Positions 12,553-14,234 of a stretch of 14,234 bases of DNA are shown one piece after another. Each line of letters opens with the position of its first letter. Position 1 is the stretch's first letter. Location: contig DATJPS010000006.1 of NCBI GenBank assembly GCA_035506255.1, forward strand, positions 1 through 14,234, given 5' to 3'. The notes under the pieces were generated by a model, which was not told the origin of the DNA, searched no databases, and saw only the letters and a program-made list of their open reading frames with translations. Origin of the DNA: CAIYXV01 sp035506255 (GTDB lineage: Bacteria; Margulisbacteria; WOR-1; XYC2-FULL-46-14; WPAF01). The translations under genes and the position numbers were made by a program.

Positions 12553-13542
12553 GTGATCAGGATCGCCGTTGACGCGATGGGCGGGGATTTCGCGCCCGAA
12601 GAAACGGTCAAGGGCTCCGTTCAGGCCGTGTCCGAACTGCCGGACGTCGAACTTATCCTGGTCGGGCAGGGGGAACGCGTCCTAAAACTTCTAAAAAAGC
12701 ATAAAGAGCCCGCCCGCATCACGGTCGTCCCTTCCACTGAAGTGATCGGGATGGACGAATCCCCGGTATCATCGGTCCGCGAAAAGAAGGACGCTTCGAT
12801 CAACGTCGCGCTGCAAACAGTAAAAGAGGGCAAGGCGCAGGCGATCGTTTCCGCCGGGAATACCGGCGCATTCATGACCGCCGCCCTGTTCAAACTGGGC
12901 AGGATCCCGGGAGTCGAACGCCCGGCGATCGCAACTCTTTTCCCTTCCCGTTCCGGCCGCGTTCTCTGCCTCGACATGGGGGCCAATTCCGATAACCGCC
13001 CCAAACATCTCCAGCAGTTCGGCGAAATGGGGAGCGTCTATGCCGAAAGCGTCCTTCATGTGCGCTCTCCCAGGGTGGGACTGCTCAACATCGGTGAAGA
13101 GCCGGAAAAAGGGAACGAACTGACCCGCGCCACTTATCCGCTGCTCAAAGAATCCAAGATCAACTTCATCGGCATGGTAGAAAGCAAGGAGATATTGAGC
13201 GGCAAGGTGGATGTGGTGGTGAGCGATGGCTTTGTCGGTAACTTGGTGTTGAAATTCGGGGAGTCGGTCAGTTCGTTCGTGATCGATCTGCTGAAAAAGG
13301 AACTGTTGAGCAATCCGGTCACAATGCTGGGAGCGGCGCTGTCGATCCCGGCTTTTCTGCGGATCAAGAAAAAGGTGGATTACGACGAGTTCGGCGGTGC
13401 GCCGATCCTCGGCATCGACGGGATCTGCATCAAGGCGCACGGACGGTCCAAGGCCAAGGCGATAAAGAACGCGATCAAAGTGGCGTACGAAGCGGTGAAA
13501 GAGGACGTGATCGGAAAGATCAAGAAAGCGGAGGCAAAATGA
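12553..13542 (+). CDS. plsX: Phosphate acyltransferase
   Basis: PlsX converts acyl-ACP and phosphate to acyl-phosphate, the donor for PlsY in glycerophospholipid synthesis; it acts peripherally at the inner membrane. At 329 residues it is full length. Signatures are DAMGGD (7-12), SAGNTGA (100-106), GLLNIGEE (176-183), SDGFVGN (224-230), GAPILGI (282-288) and AHGRSKAKAI (295-304). The start is a GTG with AAGGAG at 12538-12543, nine bases upstream and inside the end of rpmF. The stop overlaps the fabH ATG by four bases (ATGA), so fabH is probably translationally coupled. Confidence 0.96.
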   Translation: MIRIAVDAMGGDFAPEETVKGSVQAVSELPDVELILVGQGERVLKLLKKHKEPARITVVPSTEVIGMDESPVSSVREKKDASINVALQTVKEGKAQAIVSAGNTGAFMTAALFKLGRIPGVERPAIATLFPSRSGRVLCLDMGANSDNRPKHLQQFGEMGSVYAESVLHVRSPRVGLLNIGEEPEKGNELTRATYPLLKESKINFIGMVESKEILSGKVDVVVSDGFVGNLVLKFGESVSSFVIDLLKKELLSNPVTMLGAALSIPAFLRIKKKVDYDEFGGAPILGIDGICIKAHGRSKAKAIKNAIKVAYEAVKEDVIGKIKKAEAK

Positions 13543-14234
13543 GAGCGGTAATACTGGGGACCGGTTCCGAAGTCCCTCCCAAAATAGTCACCAACGACGA
13601 CCTGGCCAAGATCGTCGACACTTCCGACGAATGGATCAGGACGCGCAGCGGGATCCGCGAACGGCGGGTTTCCGACGATGGCACCGCCACCTCCGACCTG
13701 GGGGTGATCGCGGCGGAGAGAGCGCTCACCGCGGCCAAAGTCGATCCTTCCGAGCTCGATCTTATAATTGTCGCGACTTGTTCTCCCGATACCCTTTTCC
13801 CCTCGGTCGGATGCATTCTCCAGCGTAAACTTAAAGCGGTCAACGCCGCCGCGTTCGATGTTTCGGCCGCCTGCTCCGGTTTTAATTTCGCGCTTTCAAC
13901 CGCTACCGCTTATATCGAATCCGGCATGTACCGGACGGTCTTGGTGGTGGGGGCTGACACCCTGACCAAGTACCTGGACTGGACCGATCGCGGCACCTGC
14001 GTGCTGTTCGGCGACGGGGCGGGAGCGGTGGTGCTGCGGGGCGAAAAAGGGGACCGCGGCGTGCTGGCCAGCTACATCCGGGCCAAAGGCGAGGGCGGGG
14101 ACTATCTGGTGATGCCGGGCGGCGGGTCGCGCGACCCGGAATGCCGTAACAAAAGGTTCATCCGCATGGACGGGAAAGAAGTTTTCAAATTCGCCGTCCA
14201 CGCGCTCGAGGATTCGGTCGTCGAGGTCCTGTAA
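13539..14234 (+). CDS. fabH: 3-oxoacyl-ACP synthase III, truncated at the window end
   Basis: FabH starts fatty-acid synthesis by condensing acetyl-CoA with malonyl-ACP. The N-terminal part is intact: GTGSEVPPKIVTND at 7-20, DEWIRTRSGI (30-39), and catalytic Cys112 in SAACSGF, the same number as in E. coli FabH (family length about 317). GDGAGAVVL at 158-166 is also conserved. The frame ends in TAA at residue 232, just after the EVFKFAV helix, so the region with the catalytic His and Asn (about 244 and 274) and the C-terminal fold is missing. The stop coincides with the last three bases of the window, so this could be a contig or window edge artefact, a frameshift or nonsense error, or a genuine pseudogene. 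GGAGG at 13530-13534 supports the ATG, which overlaps plsX. Confidence 0.9.
   Translation: MRAVILGTGSEVPPKIVTNDDLAKIVDTSDEWIRTRSGIRERRVSDDGTATSDLGVIAAERALTAAKVDPSELDLIIVATCSPDTLFPSVGCILQRKLKAVNAAAFDVSAACSGFNFALSTATAYIESGMYRTVLVVGADTLTKYLDWTDRGTCVLFGDGAGAVVLRGEKGDRGVLASYIRAKGEGGDYLVMPGGGSRDPECRNKRFIRMDGKEVFKFAVHALEDSVVEVL

Noticed and set aside
12769..13440. A 223-residue minus-strand open frame inside plsX
   Set aside because: plsX signatures cover the region, and the shadow composition is biased.

Overview
The window is a compact, GC-rich stretch of bacterial chromosome with 17 genes, short intergenic gaps and no tRNA, rRNA, CRISPR array or transposase. It suggests a diderm bacterium: it has a probable outer-membrane beta-barrel protein and a secreted fibre protein. 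TTG and GTG starts occur alongside ATG. Several unrecognised proteins sit between core genes, which fits a metagenomic contig from a poorly sampled phylum. A Margulisbacteria/Saganbacteria-like source is a low-confidence impression only; it was not tested.

Layout. Positions 1-1035 hold the end of a barrel-like envelope gene and a small overlapping partner. Positions 1036-1296 are a gene-free interval with several strong inverted repeats. Next come a JAMM/JAB peptidase (-) divergent from asd (+), a 629-650-residue protein of unknown function (-) whose 3' end overlaps asd, and a divergent calcineurin-like phosphoesterase (+). These are followed by two unknown genes (-), an acylphosphatase (+), and a fibre protein with YadA-head and GIGT repeats that is translationally coupled to a flavin-reductase-like gene (+). 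A GGQ-domain ribosome-rescue factor (-) is divergent from an MFS transporter (+). The window closes with the conserved operon yceD(DUF177)-rpmF-plsX-fabH (+), which links ribosome assembly to phospholipid and fatty-acid initiation. fabH stops early, exactly at the window edge.

Expression signals. At many first genes a -10-like hexamer lies only 6-10 bases before the start codon and there is no Shine-Dalgarno, as expected for leaderless or nearly leaderless mRNAs. Genes inside operons, and asd and the fibre gene, have good Shine-Dalgarno sequences. Three convergent gene pairs meet with overlapping or nearly touching stop codons and no visible terminator.

The most unusual items are the recurrent leaderless promoter architecture, the structured interval at 1045-1270, the fibre protein fused in modular fashion and coupled to a flavoprotein, the altered active-site spacing of the JAB and phosphoesterase proteins, and the truncated fabH. 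No convincing new multi-gene system (defence, mobile or biosynthetic) was found.
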